Source of the DNA: Tessaracoccus sp. OH4464_COT-324
GTDB lineage: Bacteria; Actinomycetota; Actinomycetes; Propionibacteriales; Propionibacteriaceae
DNA: 64,000 bases
Direction: 5' to 3'
NCBI RefSeq assembly: GCF_003932855.1
Contig: NZ_RQYZ01000002.1
Coordinates: forward strand, 124,001-188,000
The notes beneath the pieces were generated by a model. That model ran no database searches. It saw nothing but the letters and a program-made list of their open reading frames with translations, and was not told the DNA's origin. This document shows positions 7,965 through 17,424 of the stretch, piece by piece (position 1 is the stretch's first letter; each line of letters opens with the position of its first letter). A program made the position numbers and the translations under genes.

Positions 7965-10505
7965 CTATCCCGCGGCGAGGCTGGCGAGCACGTCGTCGAG
8001 ATCCTCCGGTCGGACGAGCACCTCACGCGCCTTGGAACCCTCGGAAGGTCCAACGATGCCGCGCGTCTCCAGGATGTCCATCAAGCGGCCAGCCTTAGCG
8101 AAGCCCACACGCAGCTTCCGCTGCAGCATCGACGTGGATCCCAGTTGCAACTCCACCACCAGACGGCAGGCGTCGAGCACCAGGTCCAGGTCGTCGCCGA
8201 TGTCCTCTGCCACCTTCCGCTCCGCCGACGCGCCGGCAGTCACGTCCTCGCGATAGTTCGGCTGAAGCTGGCCGGTGACGAAGGACACCACCTCCCGGAT
8301 CTCCGACTCCTTGACCCAGGCGCCCTGCACACGGATCGGCTTGCTCTCCCCCATCGGCAGGAACAGTCCATCGCCCTTCCCCACGAGACGCTCCGCACCC
8401 GGCTGGTCGAGGATGACCCGAGAATCCGTCATGGAGGAAGTGGCGAAAGCCAACCGAGAGGGCACGTTGGCCTTGATCAGCCCGGTCACGACGTCCGTGG
8501 AGGGGCGCTGCGTCGCCAGAACCAGATGGATGCCCGCGGCCCGGGCCAGCTGCGTGATCCGCACGACGGATTCCTCCACGTCGCGTGCGGCCACCATCAT
8601 CAGATCGGCCAGCTCGTCCACGACCACCAGCAGGTAGGGATAGGGGGCGAGCACACGGTTGGATCCTTCCGGCAGCTTGATCTGCCCGGCCCGCACGGCC
8701 TTGTTGAAGTCGTCGACGTGCCGGAAGCCGAAGGCCGCCAGATCGTCGTAGCGCATGTCCATCTCACGGACCACCCACGCCAGCGCTTCTGCGGCCTTCT
8801 TCGGGTTCGTGATGATTGGCGTGATGAGATGCGGGATGCCCTCGTACTGGTTGAGTTCCACGCGCTTCGGATCCACGAGGATCATGCGCACCTCTTCCGG
8901 GGTGGCACGCATCATTACCGAGGTGATCAGGGAGTTGATGAAGCTGGACTTGCCGGAACCGGTTGCACCCGCCACCAGTAGGTGCGGCATCTTGGCCATG
9001 TTGGCGATGACGAAACCGCCATCAACGTTCTTGCCCAGGCCCACCGTGAGCGGGTGATGGTCGGTCTGCGCTTTGGGCGAGCGCAGCACGTCGCCCAGCG
9101 AGACCACTTCCTTGTCGATATTGGGGATCTCCACACCAATCGCCGACTTGCCGGGGATCGGGTTCAGGATGCGGATCTCGCTGGAGCCCACAGCGTAAGC
9201 GATGTTGTCCTGCAGCCCGATGATCTTCTTGACGTTGACCGCCGCGCCTTTCTCGATCTCATAGCGCGTCACAGTTGGTCCGCGCGTGTATCCGGTCACG
9301 CGGGCGTCAATCTCGAACTCGTTGAGCACGGCCGTAAGCTGCGCGACGATGCGGTCGCTCGATTCAGTGCGCGCCTTCGGCTTCGAGCCGGGGGTCAGAA
9401 TGTCCTGCTCCGGCAACTGATAGACGATGTCCCCGGTGAGCATGAGTTGCTCACCGCGCGGCGGGCTGATCGGCGCTACCGGAGCGGGCGCCGCCGAGGC
9501 TGGCACAACTCGCTCTCCGAGCGGCGGGACAAGTTCCGGGCTGTCCATCCTCAAGCCTGGGTCCGACGCAAGCTGCCGGGGCGGCTGCGGGGCGCGAGCC
9601 TTCGGCTCATCCTCGGAACCGTATTCGAGGGCCCAGTCGAGGTCCGTGGAGGGTTCATCGACGACCTCCGGATCCTCAACCCGGTCCTCGATCAGCGGCG
9701 AGTCGTAGGGTTCATCGACGCCATAATCCACACCGGGGTCATCCGTCGGTTCCTCGCGGCGGCGCCGAGTGTCTTCCTCGTTCTCCTCCACCAGGGAAGC
9801 CAACGCCGCACGCAGGCTAGAGATGACCTCCCGCAACGGACGCGCGATAATGATCAGCGCACCAAACAGAGCCAGCAGCACCAGCAGCGGGACAGCGAGC
9901 CACACTGTCGCGATACCGACCAGCACGTAGGAGGACAGGTAACCCATCATGCCGCCCGCGGCGCGCACCGCAGTCATATCCTCGGGGGTGGGTTGGCCCT
10001 GGATGATGTGCACCAGACCCAGCACACCGAACAGGAGAAGGATCCAGCCAAGGCCGGTTTTGGGAGCCTGCTCGACGTCGCGGGGGTGGCGCATGACCCG
10101 CCAGGAGCCGTAGAAGAACACTGCTGGCAGAACCACTGCCAAGATCCCGACGACCGTGGTCATTGCGATCTGCAGCCAGTATGAGATCCCGGCCAGCTGG
10201 AACCAGACCCCACCCATCATGATCAACCCCACCGCGAACAGCAGCAGTCCTATGCCGTCCCTGCGCAGTTTCGGGTCCACGTCGCGAGCCGACTGGCCGA
10301 TGGAACGCATCATCCAACCCACTCCCCCAGCGAGCTGGTTCAGCGACCAGACGGACCATGTGCTCAGCGAACGAAGGAACCGGCCGCTTGTCTTGTTCTT
10401 CGCAGCGGACCGTGATCTGGTGGATGCAGTGGTTCTGGAGCGGGTGGACTTGCCCGAGGGCTGCCTGCCACCGCTCCGCGCCGAGGAAGGTACGCGGGAC
10501 GCCAT
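7965..10505 (-). CDS. ftsK: DNA translocase FtsK
   Basis: FtsK is the septum-anchored hexameric pump that clears and resolves chromosome termini. The 846-residue protein has a basic Ser-rich start, four transmembrane segments (about residues 80-230) and a short acidic/Pro linker. The motor follows, with Walker [11 protein letters not shown] and an [12 protein letters not shown] segment, then the C-terminal gamma winged helix (about 785-840) that reads KOPS sites. It is a complete single-chain FtsK with a short linker, normal for actinobacteria. Its partner recombinase xerD is at 49070. Confidence 0.96.
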   Translation of the reverse strand: MASRVPSSARSGGRQPSGKSTRSRTTASTRSRSAAKNKTSGRFLRSLSTWSVWSLNQLAGGVGWMMRSIGQSARDVDPKLRRDGIGLLLFAVGLIMMGGVWFQLAGISYWLQIAMTTVVGILAVVLPAVFFYGSWRVMRHPRDVEQAPKTGLGWILLLFGVLGLVHIIQGQPTPEDMTAVRAAGGMMGYLSSYVLVGIATVWLAVPLLVLLALFGALIIIARPLREVISSLRAALASLVEENEEDTRRRREEPTDDPGVDYGVDEPYDSPLIEDRVEDPEVVDEPSTDLDWALEYGSEDEPKARAPQPPRQLASDPGLRMDSPELVPPLGERVVPASAAPAPVAPISPPRGEQLMLTGDIVYQLPEQDILTPGSKPKARTESSDRIVAQLTAVLNEFEIDARVTGYTRGPTVTRYEIEKGAAVNVKKIIGLQDNIAYAVGSSEIRILNPIPGKSAIGVEIPNIDKEVVSLGDVLRSPKAQTDHHPLTVGLGKNVDGGFVIANMAKMPHLLVAGATGSGKSSFINSLITSVMMRATPEEVRMILVDPKRVELNQYEGIPHLITPIITNPKKAAEALAWVVREMDMRYDDLAAFGFRHVDDFNKAVRAGQIKLPEGSNRVLAPYPYLLVVVDELADLMMVAARDVEESVVRITQLARAAGIHLVLATQRPSTDVVTGLIKANVPSRLAFATSSMTDSRVILDQPGAERLVGKGDGLFLPMGESKPIRVQGAWVKESEIREVVSFVTGQLQPNYREDVTAGASAERKVAEDIGDDLDLVLDACRLVVELQLGSTSMLQRKLRVGFAKAGRLMDILETRGIVGPSEGSKAREVLVRPEDLDDVLASLAAG

Positions 10506-10566
10506 GCAATCACCCTAGGGCGGACGACACGCAGTGGGCGTCATCCCACACCGAGATAATTCAGAA

Positions 10567-11484
10567 TCACGAAAAGTGATCCCAACCCGTGCCGGGATGT
10601 GCTTCTCCATCCACGGTGACGCCGGTCCCGGCGTCCACACTTCCGATCGCACGCCACCCGTCGGGCAGCGTGGCCTCCGGCGGGAAAGCTGCAGCCAGCG
10701 CGTAATCCTCGCCGCCGCACAACACGAAGCTCAGCGGATCCCTTCCAGTGGCGACCGCCACCCGTTCGATCGGTTCCGCAATCTCAAGGGCTGCTGAGTG
10801 CACGTCAATCGCCACACCGGAGCGCCCGGCGATGTGGCCAAGATCCTGTAACAGTCCGTCGGAGACATCAATCATCGCCCGGGCACCTGCAGCGGCGGCC
10901 CGCGCACCCGCGCCATACGCCACCTCGGGGACCAAAGCCGCCTGCACCACGCTCACCGGGGAGCGAAAGCCTCTGCTCAGCGCCGCGTGGCCGGCCCCCG
11001 CCCACCCGAGACGGCCAGTGATCGCGACGACGTCGCCGGGCCGAGCGCCCGCGCGCGTGACCACCTGGCCCGAGGACTCGCCCAAGACAGTCACGTTCAC
11101 GACCACCTGCGGGGAGCCAGAGAGATCCCCGCCGACCAGCGCCACCCCTGCGGCTGTGCATTCCTCGCGCACCCCGGCGGCGAAGTCCAGGATCCAGTCA
11201 CGCTCGGTGCCCTGCGGGATGGCCAAGGAAACGACCACGGCACGCGGGTTTGCGCCCATCGCTTCAACATCAGAGACGTTCACCGCAATCGCTTTCCGGC
11301 CAATCTGCGCGGCCGAAGACCAGTCCCGTCGGAAGTGCACGCTCTCAACCAGGATGTCCGTGGAGACCACCGCAGCACCGGAGAACCGCAGCACTGCCGC
11401 GTCGTCACCAGGACCCAGCAAGACGCTGTCGTTACTGGGCAGGGCCTCAGTGATGGCCTCAATGAGTTCAAACTCGCTGCTCAC
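10567..11484 (-). CDS. thiL: thiamine-monophosphate kinase
   Basis: ThiL phosphorylates thiamine monophosphate to thiamine diphosphate. The 305-residue AIR-synthase-like protein has GPGDDAAVL near the N-terminus, VSTDILVESVHF and the metal-binding VGGDLSGS, plus a MIDVSDGLLQDLGHI segment. The GTG at 11484 is chosen because it forms a GTGA overlap with the ddl stop and begins the conserved EFELIEAI helix. Coupling to ddl is common in actinobacteria. No thiamine riboswitch was seen upstream. Confidence 0.94.
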   Translation of the reverse strand: MSSEFELIEAITEALPSNDSVLLGPGDDAAVLRFSGAAVVSTDILVESVHFRRDWSSAAQIGRKAIAVNVSDVEAMGANPRAVVVSLAIPQGTERDWILDFAAGVREECTAAGVALVGGDLSGSPQVVVNVTVLGESSGQVVTRAGARPGDVVAITGRLGWAGAGHAALSRGFRSPVSVVQAALVPEVAYGAGARAAAAGARAMIDVSDGLLQDLGHIAGRSGVAIDVHSAALEIAEPIERVAVATGRDPLSFVLCGGEDYALAAAFPPEATLPDGWRAIGSVDAGTGVTVDGEAHPGTGWDHFS

Positions 11485-12593
11485 CGGAGGCCAACCCTGC
11501 GCTCCAGCGCCAGGTCGATCAGGCGGGTCACCAGCTGACCGTAGCTCATGCCGGTGGAGTGCCACAGCGACGGGAACATCGAGATTCGCGTGAAACCCGG
11601 CATGGTGTTCACCTCGTTGATGAAGACCTCTCCCTCGGGGGTGAGGAAGAAATCGGCGCGGGCCAGGCCCTCGCAGTCGAGCGCGCGGAAGGCTTGTTTG
11701 GCCAGCGACTGGATCCGTTTCGCCACCTCCGGCTCAACCACCGCCGGGATGTCCAACGCGGCCCCCGTCTCATCGAAGTACTTCGTCTCGTAATCGTAGA
11801 ATCCGCCCTCGGCCAGAACCCGCACCTCGCCCAGCGGGGATGCCTCACACCCTTCGGGACTGTCCGGGTCGCCCAGCACCGCGCACTCGATCTCGCGACC
11901 GGGGATGCCCTCCTCCACGATCACCTTCGGGTCGAACTCGCGCGCGTGCTCAATCGCGGCGACCAGGGAATCGGGATCGGTCACGCGTGAGATGCCGATG
12001 GAGGAACCGCCCCGGCACGGCTTCACGAACACCGGAAATCTCAGAGTCGATGCCTCGGCGAGCACCTCGTCGCGGTGCTGAAGCCAGCGGTGGTTCGACG
12101 CCACGACGTACGGCCCCACCGGGAGGCCGTTGGCCGCGAAGGCCTGCCGCATGAATTGCTTGTCCATCCCGACCGCGCTCGACGTGACTCCGCAGCCCAC
12201 GTAGCGGATACCCATGAGTTCGAACAACCCTTGGATAGTGCCGTCCTCACCGAATGGGCCGTGCAGCAGCGCGAACGCCACGTCGATTTCGCTGACATCA
12301 ACGAGCGACCCGCCTACGCGCGTGGCGATCTGGGAGCCGCGGTCGCTGGCCAGCCACACCGTGTCGGCCTCGGGCTCCGCCACCTCCGGCGGTCGGCCGT
12401 CGACGATGGCGTAGGCAGCCACCTCCTCCTCGGCCACCTGTGTCCACCGCCCGCTCCTCGCGATCCCGAGGCAACACACGTCGAAACGGGTTCTGTCGAT
12501 GGCGCCCAGCACGCTCGCCGCGGTCAGGCAGGAAATCGAGTGTTCCGACGACGTACCACCAAACACGAGCGCAACACGGATACGACTGGACAA
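11481..12593 (-). CDS. ddl: D-alanine--D-alanine ligase
   Basis: Ddl joins two D-alanines for peptidoglycan precursors. The 370-residue ATP-grasp enzyme begins with VALVFGGTSSEHSIS and shows FALLHGPFGEDG, KPCRGGSSIGIS and the metal-binding FINEVNTMPGFT. The TTG start at 12593 is supported by a GAGGAGG ribosome-binding site just upstream. It is divergent from trmO across 43 bases. The ligated dipeptide is used by the mur pathway that appears at the right end of the window. Confidence 0.95.
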   Translation of the reverse strand: MSSRIRVALVFGGTSSEHSISCLTAASVLGAIDRTRFDVCCLGIARSGRWTQVAEEEVAAYAIVDGRPPEVAEPEADTVWLASDRGSQIATRVGGSLVDVSEIDVAFALLHGPFGEDGTIQGLFELMGIRYVGCGVTSSAVGMDKQFMRQAFAANGLPVGPYVVASNHRWLQHRDEVLAEASTLRFPVFVKPCRGGSSIGISRVTDPDSLVAAIEHAREFDPKVIVEEGIPGREIECAVLGDPDSPEGCEASPLGEVRVLAEGGFYDYETKYFDETGAALDIPAVVEPEVAKRIQSLAKQAFRALDCEGLARADFFLTPEGEVFINEVNTMPGFTRISMFPSLWHSTGMSYGQLVTRLIDLALERRVGLR

Positions 12594-12636
12594 CTGGCCT
12601 CCTCAGTAGGACTGCCGAACATCCTACAGTGGGCTC

Positions 12637-13287
12637 ATGCAGCCCATCGCCCACATCAGCAGCGACTTTCCGCAGAAGTTCGGCGTCCCTCGCCAGTCCG
12701 GCCTGGTACCCGAACTGACGGCGGAGGTGATCTTCAGCCCCGAGTTTCGTTCCCCAGAGGCCGTGCGCGGGCTCGCTGGTTTCTCACACATCTGGCTGAT
12801 CTGGCTGTTCTCGCACTCGCCCGCCCGCTGGTCACCAACCGTTCGGCCGCCGCGTCTCGGCGGCAACGAACGCATGGGGGTCTTTGCCACCCGTTCGCCC
12901 ATCCGACCGAACCCTATCGGCCTGTCCTCTGTCCGGCTGCTGAAGGTCTCCGCCGACCGACTCGTCGTGGCGGGCGCGGACCTCGTCGACAACACCCCCA
13001 TCCTCGACATCAAGCCCTACATTCCCGCAGACCAGCACCCGGACGCCACGTTCGGCTTCCTATCGCGCGGCGCCGACTACGAGCTGACCGTGGAAATACC
13101 CGACGAGTACGCCGCGGCTCTTCCCCCCGCCAAGCTGGCCGCGCTGCGCGGCCTGCTGGCCCAGGATCCGCGTCCCGCCTATCAACGAGACACCCGACCC
13201 TACGGGCTGAGCTTCGCCGGCCACAACGTACGATTCCAGGTCGACGGTGCGGTACTGCGGGTGAGCTCCATCACCCCGGGCGCTTGA
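12637..13287 (+). CDS. trmO: tRNA (N6-threonylcarbamoyladenosine-37) methyltransferase TrmO (TsaA-like)
   Basis: This 216-residue TrmO/YaeB-family protein N6-methylates threonylcarbamoyladenosine at position 37 of ANN-decoding tRNAs using S-adenosylmethionine. The UPF0066 beta-barrel motifs are clear: HIWLIWLFS, VFATRSPIRPNPIGLSSV and the C-terminal DTRPYGLSFAGH. A TACAGT hexamer (12625-12630) ends six bases before the ATG, so the mRNA may be leaderless. The 3' end overlaps the convergent acyltransferase gene by 17 bases. Confidence 0.9.
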   Translation: MQPIAHISSDFPQKFGVPRQSGLVPELTAEVIFSPEFRSPEAVRGLAGFSHIWLIWLFSHSPARWSPTVRPPRLGGNERMGVFATRSPIRPNPIGLSSVRLLKVSADRLVVAGADLVDNTPILDIKPYIPADQHPDATFGFLSRGADYELTVEIPDEYAAALPPAKLAALRGLLAQDPRPAYQRDTRPYGLSFAGHNVRFQVDGAVLRVSSITPGA

Positions 13288-14008
13288 CGTACCCCTTCTC
13301 CCAGGGGCTCCAGACGATCTCGGGAATCGGTTCGCCGACCAGTTCGCCGTACAGCCGGGTGATCTCGGACATGATTCGGCCGGTCGCCTCAGCGATCTGT
13401 TCCTCGGTGGGTTCCGGGCCGCGCAGGTCGTCTAAGGCAATCGGCTCACCGACCACAAGCTTGATCACACGCCGCCTAAACGAGAACAGCTTGCGCAGCT
13501 CCAAATACCGTCCGCCGAGCACCTGGTCTGGCCCGTGCTGGACCACGGGAACCACCGGAGCGCTGCTGGTGAGCGCCAGCCTGGCCGCACCCCGTCGCCC
13601 CAACATCGGCCATCCGCTCGGGTCGCGCGTGATAGTGCCCTCCGGGTAGAGGGCCACGCACTCGCCATCCGCGAGTGCCGCGGCGGCCGGGATCAGCGCA
13701 TCCTTCGCCCGCTCGGTGTTGCGCTCCACGGGAATCTGTCGACACTTGACCGCCAGCCAACCAATGAACGGGACCCGCCAGATGTCGGCCTTGCCCAGGA
13801 AACGCGGCCAGCGGCCGCCCGCCACCAGCGCGTCAGCCAGCGTGATCGCGTCGAAGTTCGAGGTGTGGTTGCTGACGACCAACAGGGAACCGGTTTTGGG
13901 CAACCGGTGTAGCCCGGACCAGCTGCGCTTGACCAGCAGCGGTAGGACGAGCCGGACTGCGCCCACCAACCCGCGGTACACGATTGAGGGAGACTCGGGT
14001 TCAGCCAT
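13271..14008 (-). CDS. plsC: 1-acyl-sn-glycerol-3-phosphate acyltransferase family protein
   Basis: The 245-residue LPLAT-family enzyme transfers an acyl chain to lysophosphatidic acid or a similar acceptor at the membrane. It shows the catalytic H-x4-D box as NHTSNFD (His48, Asp53), the acceptor-binding YPEGTITRD block and one N-terminal hydrophobic stretch. Substrate is inferred from the family only. It lies three bases after the MFS gene and both read left, so co-transcription is likely. Confidence 0.85.
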   Translation of the reverse strand: MAEPESPSIVYRGLVGAVRLVLPLLVKRSWSGLHRLPKTGSLLVVSNHTSNFDAITLADALVAGGRWPRFLGKADIWRVPFIGWLAVKCRQIPVERNTERAKDALIPAAAALADGECVALYPEGTITRDPSGWPMLGRRGAARLALTSSAPVVPVVQHGPDQVLGGRYLELRKLFSFRRRVIKLVVGEPIALDDLRGPEPTEEQIAEATGRIMSEITRLYGELVGEPIPEIVWSPWEKGYVKRPG

Positions 14009-14011
14009 GGC

Positions 14012-15259
14012 TCACATGCTAGCTTGGGCGGCATCGTTAGGTTCGTTGGCCCGAAGCCAGCCGTCGCACACCATCCGAAGACCGACGAGCAGCATCGAGG
14101 CCCCAGTCACCAGCAGCAGCAGTTCTACGGAGAACCGATCCGCCAGCGGGCCCATCACCGCCATTCCGAGTGGAACCGCCAGGTTAGAGATCATCATGAG
14201 GATAGAGCTGACACGCCCCATCAGTTTCTCCTCGACGCTCAGCTGCACCATCGTGATGGCCGGCGTGTTGAGGAAAGGCAGAAATACCCCGGAGACCAGC
14301 ATGATGGCGGAGTACAGCAGGAAAGTCGTGGGCAGCCCGAGCGCGATCGTCAATCCACCTAGAACCAAAATGGCGGAGGAAACCGTCGTAGTTCGAGACG
14401 AACGAGTCCCCCAAAAGCCCACCAGGATCCCGCCCAGGATCATTCCCGCTGAGAAAGCCACCTCAACCACGGTCAGGTGAGTCTCGTCACCACCGAAGGT
14501 ACGCACCACCTGCAGCGGGGTGAGCAGCGCAACAGGAGCGGCCAAGAAGTTCAGCAAAACGAAGTAGGCCAGGAGTCGTCTGACGAAATGATTTCCGTGG
14601 ATGTAGCGCACCCCCTCGACAATGTCGCCCAGCGGGTGGCGCCGCCTGGCGTCGGAAGCCCCCTCCGGGGGCGGAGTAGCGAGCGCGAGGAGCAGGATCC
14701 CGACCCCGATCAATGCAGTGACGATGTCCACCAGAAGAACCAGGTGTAAGGGCATGATTCCGAGCAGAGCGGCCGCGAGGATCGGGGAGAGCAACGTCAT
14801 CGCCGCATGGATGGATGCGTTGTATCCGTTGAACCGACCGAGCTGCTTGGCCGGCACGATCTGCGGCAGCAGCGCGGCAACAGCCGGCACCTGCACGCCT
14901 TGTCCACAACCTCGAAGCAGCAACGCCGCGAAGAAGACCAGGTAGGAGCCCTGGCCGGCCATCAGCAACAGCAGCAGCAGCACCGTGGTGATCGCCACCA
15001 GGGTATCGGCCACCGCAATGAGTTTCCGACGCGAGTACCGGTCAGCGAGCATTCCACCGAATGGCGCGAGCAGCACCATGGGCAGCATGCCAACCAGAGT
15101 AGCGACGGTCACCGTCGCTCCCGAACGGGAATCGATCGTGAGGTGCCAAATCAGCGCGAATTGAACCACCTGTGAGCCGATCTGGCTCAACCCCTGGCCG
15201 AAGAGAAACCACGAGGCCTGCCGAACCCAGTTGATACCGGTATCCATAGTCACCCGCAT
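14012..15259 (-). CDS. major facilitator superfamily transporter
   Basis: This 415-residue membrane protein has about twelve hydrophobic segments and the loop 2-3 MFS signature GGMLADRYSRRK. Its pattern resembles the MFS drug/metabolite exporters of the bacilysin-exporter type, with a cytoplasmic loop around residue 200. The substrate cannot be told. ATG 15259 and ATG 15247 are both possible starts, and the second (MDTGINWVRQ) gives a more usual N-terminus. It is followed directly by the acyltransferase gene. Confidence 0.85.
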   Translation of the reverse strand: MRVTMDTGINWVRQASWFLFGQGLSQIGSQVVQFALIWHLTIDSRSGATVTVATLVGMLPMVLLAPFGGMLADRYSRRKLIAVADTLVAITTVLLLLLLMAGQGSYLVFFAALLLRGCGQGVQVPAVAALLPQIVPAKQLGRFNGYNASIHAAMTLLSPILAAALLGIMPLHLVLLVDIVTALIGVGILLLALATPPPEGASDARRRHPLGDIVEGVRYIHGNHFVRRLLAYFVLLNFLAAPVALLTPLQVVRTFGGDETHLTVVEVAFSAGMILGGILVGFWGTRSSRTTTVSSAILVLGGLTIALGLPTTFLLYSAIMLVSGVFLPFLNTPAITMVQLSVEEKLMGRVSSILMMISNLAVPLGMAVMGPLADRFSVELLLLVTGASMLLVGLRMVCDGWLRANEPNDAAQASM

Positions 15260-15424
15260 AGACTACACTCTGCTAGCTCAAACCTCGCCGCAAGGATCAT
15301 GCGCCCAACCCGCGTCTGCCGAACCGTGCAGCAGCCTCGACAACTTGCACAGCGAGAGCCGATTGTTGCACGTTCATCGTAGTGAGACCTGAACGGATTT
15401 TCCGCTATCGACTCAGCGAAGAGG

Positions 15425-15454
15425 CTTCAAGGAAAAGGCTTGAAGAACTAGAAT
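15425..15454 (+). promoter_or_regulatory. candidate promoter with internal inverted repeat upstream of the proline-rich membrane protein
   Basis: TTCAAG (15426-15431) and TAGAAT (15449-15454) are 17 bases apart, a plausible sigma-70-type pair with a good -10. The perfect inverted repeat CTTCAAG (15425-15431) / CTTGAAG (15439-15445) overlaps the -35 and spacer and could be an operator. The remaining intergenic sequence from 15260 to 15424 shows nothing recognisable. Confidence 0.4.
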
Positions 15455-15488
15455 GAGTAGACCCCCTAGAACTCAGTCGGAGGACATC

Positions 15489-17261
15489 ATGAGCTCCCCG
15501 CAATTCCCGTCGAATCGACCTTGGGAACCGCCCCCCGAGGCTCCGGGAAATCACTCCAATAGCCAGCCAAAGCAGCCCCCTCTCTCGCCAATGCCCACCT
15601 CCCGATCTCCCCAGACGGGATGGCCACCGCCTGGGCCGACCCCAACACCTGGAGCACAGCCGTATCCCGACAATCCGTACGCCGCCCAACCGATCCGCGA
15701 CCAGGACACTGCAAGGCCCACTCCCTACCCACAGCAGATACCTTCACAAGGGCCACCATGGTCCGGAGTGCCCGAAGGATGGACGCCTCCCCCACCCCCG
15801 AAACGATCCGGCGGTGGGCTGAAGTGGCTGCTCGTCTTCGGAGGCGTCTTCGTACTCGGAGGATTGGTCGCCACATGGTTCCTGCTGGGTCGAGGGTCTC
15901 AAGAGACGCCCAACACACTGCCCAAAGCATCTGTGATCACGTTCCGCGCATCGCCGAGTCCTACTGAGCCCACGAGCCCAACGCCTGAGCCGGTCCCGCC
16001 TCCAACGCTCACCGTGACCGGGTTCGGCGATCGCGGCCCGGTGGGGCTAACCAAGGGGGCGCCCCGCATCGTCGAACTCGGCCAGCCCGGCAGCGTAATC
16101 GCTGGCTTCGTCGGCGAGAACTACGTCCTGCTCTACGGTCCACCGGCCGGGACCGAGAGCCTTTTTCAGCTGTTCGACGTGCAAACGGAGGATCTGATCT
16201 GGGAGGCCAACCTGCCGGTCGCCGGACGGACCACCGTCGTTGCTTCTCCGAGCGCTAAGTTCCTCTACCTGCACTCCTGCAACAGCCCCGCAGCGACCTG
16301 CACGGATCTGCTAGTCAGCGCCGCGACAGGCGAGGTTATATCATCAATCGACTCCGCACGTCACTCGGCAGCCATCTTCGACGACAACGACACCCTGTAC
16401 CGCTTCTCCCCCAGCGATTGGACCATCACCGCGTTCGCCCAGGACGGCAGCCAGCTCTGGCAGCAACCCACCTCCCATTTCGATCTCGCATCCGCCGAGG
16501 AGAACCGGGAGACGGTCTTCGCCAGACGCCAAGGCGAATACGTCACCTTGTGTATCGAGCCCGATGTCGAGCACGCCGAGGATGACTGGCTCGCTAAGTA
16601 CCCCACGTATATGAATGACTTCCGCGGTGCCTGCGCCACCGCCTACAACCTGGGCGACGGCGCGATTCCTGCCTGGTCACCCCCGGTGGGAGCAGACGTC
16701 TACCATCACTGGTTCGCCTCCGGAGCAAACTTCTTTGCAGTCTCAAATGAAGAGCAAACCTCCTACTACGACGGTTCCGGCAACGAGCAACACCCCGAGC
16801 TGACGGAAAACTCCTGGGTATCCTTCGTCCGCCATCGGTTTGCAGAGTTTCGCAGCGGCGAGGAGCCCGACACCGAGGTCTTCGTCCTCAAGGATCCGTT
16901 GACCGGTCAGGACCAGTCACCGGCGATGACGCTGCTGCCCTACGAGGTGCTGATCGCATTCGGCGATTCGGTCGCCGGCTTCAAGATCGAGGAGGGAGCC
17001 AGGCTGCGCTCCTTCAACATCGATACGGGCGCGGCGGAGCAAGTCTGGGAACTCCCAGATGACTCCGTGTACATCGCGGGTCAGCAGGTGTTCCTGGTCT
17101 GTTCCCCGTCGGATTCCGGGACAAAGGTGAGCGCTTACCAACACCGCCACGACGGTCCGCTGTGGGAGCTGGATGTTCCCGCCAAGTTGTTGGGTCACGG
17201 CGAACGCCCGTTCCTGGCCTTCCACTCCGACACCGGAGTCCGACTGCTCGTCGGGGATTAA
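15489..17261 (+). CDS. proline-rich membrane-anchored protein with an extracytoplasmic propeller-like domain, function unknown
   Basis: This 590-residue protein is not assigned to a named family. Residues 1-107 are Pro/Gln/Ser-rich and presumably cytoplasmic, with a Pro run just before one transmembrane helix (about 112-134). A Pro-Thr-Ser linker (about 140-180) follows, then a large domain with repeated strand-rich blocks (LIWEANLPVAGRTTVV, LWQQPTSHFDL, GPLWELDVPA) that look like PQQ-type propeller blades. Type-II topology is predicted, with the C-terminal domain outside. Start ATG 15489 follows a CGGAGG ribosome-binding site. It is monocistronic. A scaffold or sensor role is only a guess. 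Confidence 0.75.
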   Translation: MSSPQFPSNRPWEPPPEAPGNHSNSQPKQPPLSPMPTSRSPQTGWPPPGPTPTPGAQPYPDNPYAAQPIRDQDTARPTPYPQQIPSQGPPWSGVPEGWTPPPPPKRSGGGLKWLLVFGGVFVLGGLVATWFLLGRGSQETPNTLPKASVITFRASPSPTEPTSPTPEPVPPPTLTVTGFGDRGPVGLTKGAPRIVELGQPGSVIAGFVGENYVLLYGPPAGTESLFQLFDVQTEDLIWEANLPVAGRTTVVASPSAKFLYLHSCNSPAATCTDLLVSAATGEVISSIDSARHSAAIFDDNDTLYRFSPSDWTITAFAQDGSQLWQQPTSHFDLASAEENRETVFARRQGEYVTLCIEPDVEHAEDDWLAKYPTYMNDFRGACATAYNLGDGAIPAWSPPVGADVYHHWFASGANFFAVSNEEQTSYYDGSGNEQHPELTENSWVSFVRHRFAEFRSGEEPDTEVFVLKDPLTGQDQSPAMTLLPYEVLIAFGDSVAGFKIEEGARLRSFNIDTGAAEQVWELPDDSVYIAGQQVFLVCSPSDSGTKVSAYQHRHDGPLWELDVPAKLLGHGERPFLAFHSDTGVRLLVGD

Positions 17262-17424
17262 GACCGGCTTCGGCGGCGCCACGTTGTCGAGTGCTGCCCG
17301 GCGTCGGCGGGTTGGGCCCTCAGCAACCGGCTTCTGCACTGGATGTGCTGACCAAGATACCGAGGGCCCTTTTCGCCTGGTTGGAAGCACCTCGGCCCAG
17401 CATGGCCTCCGCCACGAGGCGGGC

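Noticed and set aside
10506-10566. possible thiamine riboswitch or terminator between ftsK and thiL
   Set aside because: The gap is downstream of thiL, too short for a riboswitch, and has no stable stem with a T-run.
12075-13649. 524-codon plus-strand frame across ddl, trmO and plsC
   Set aside because: It overlaps three confidently identified genes, one of them (trmO) on the same strand in another frame, and its product is low-complexity.
17262-17424. possible small gene or remnant between the propeller protein and the ABC pair
   Set aside because: No frame has a credible start or motif and no repeat or hairpin stands out.
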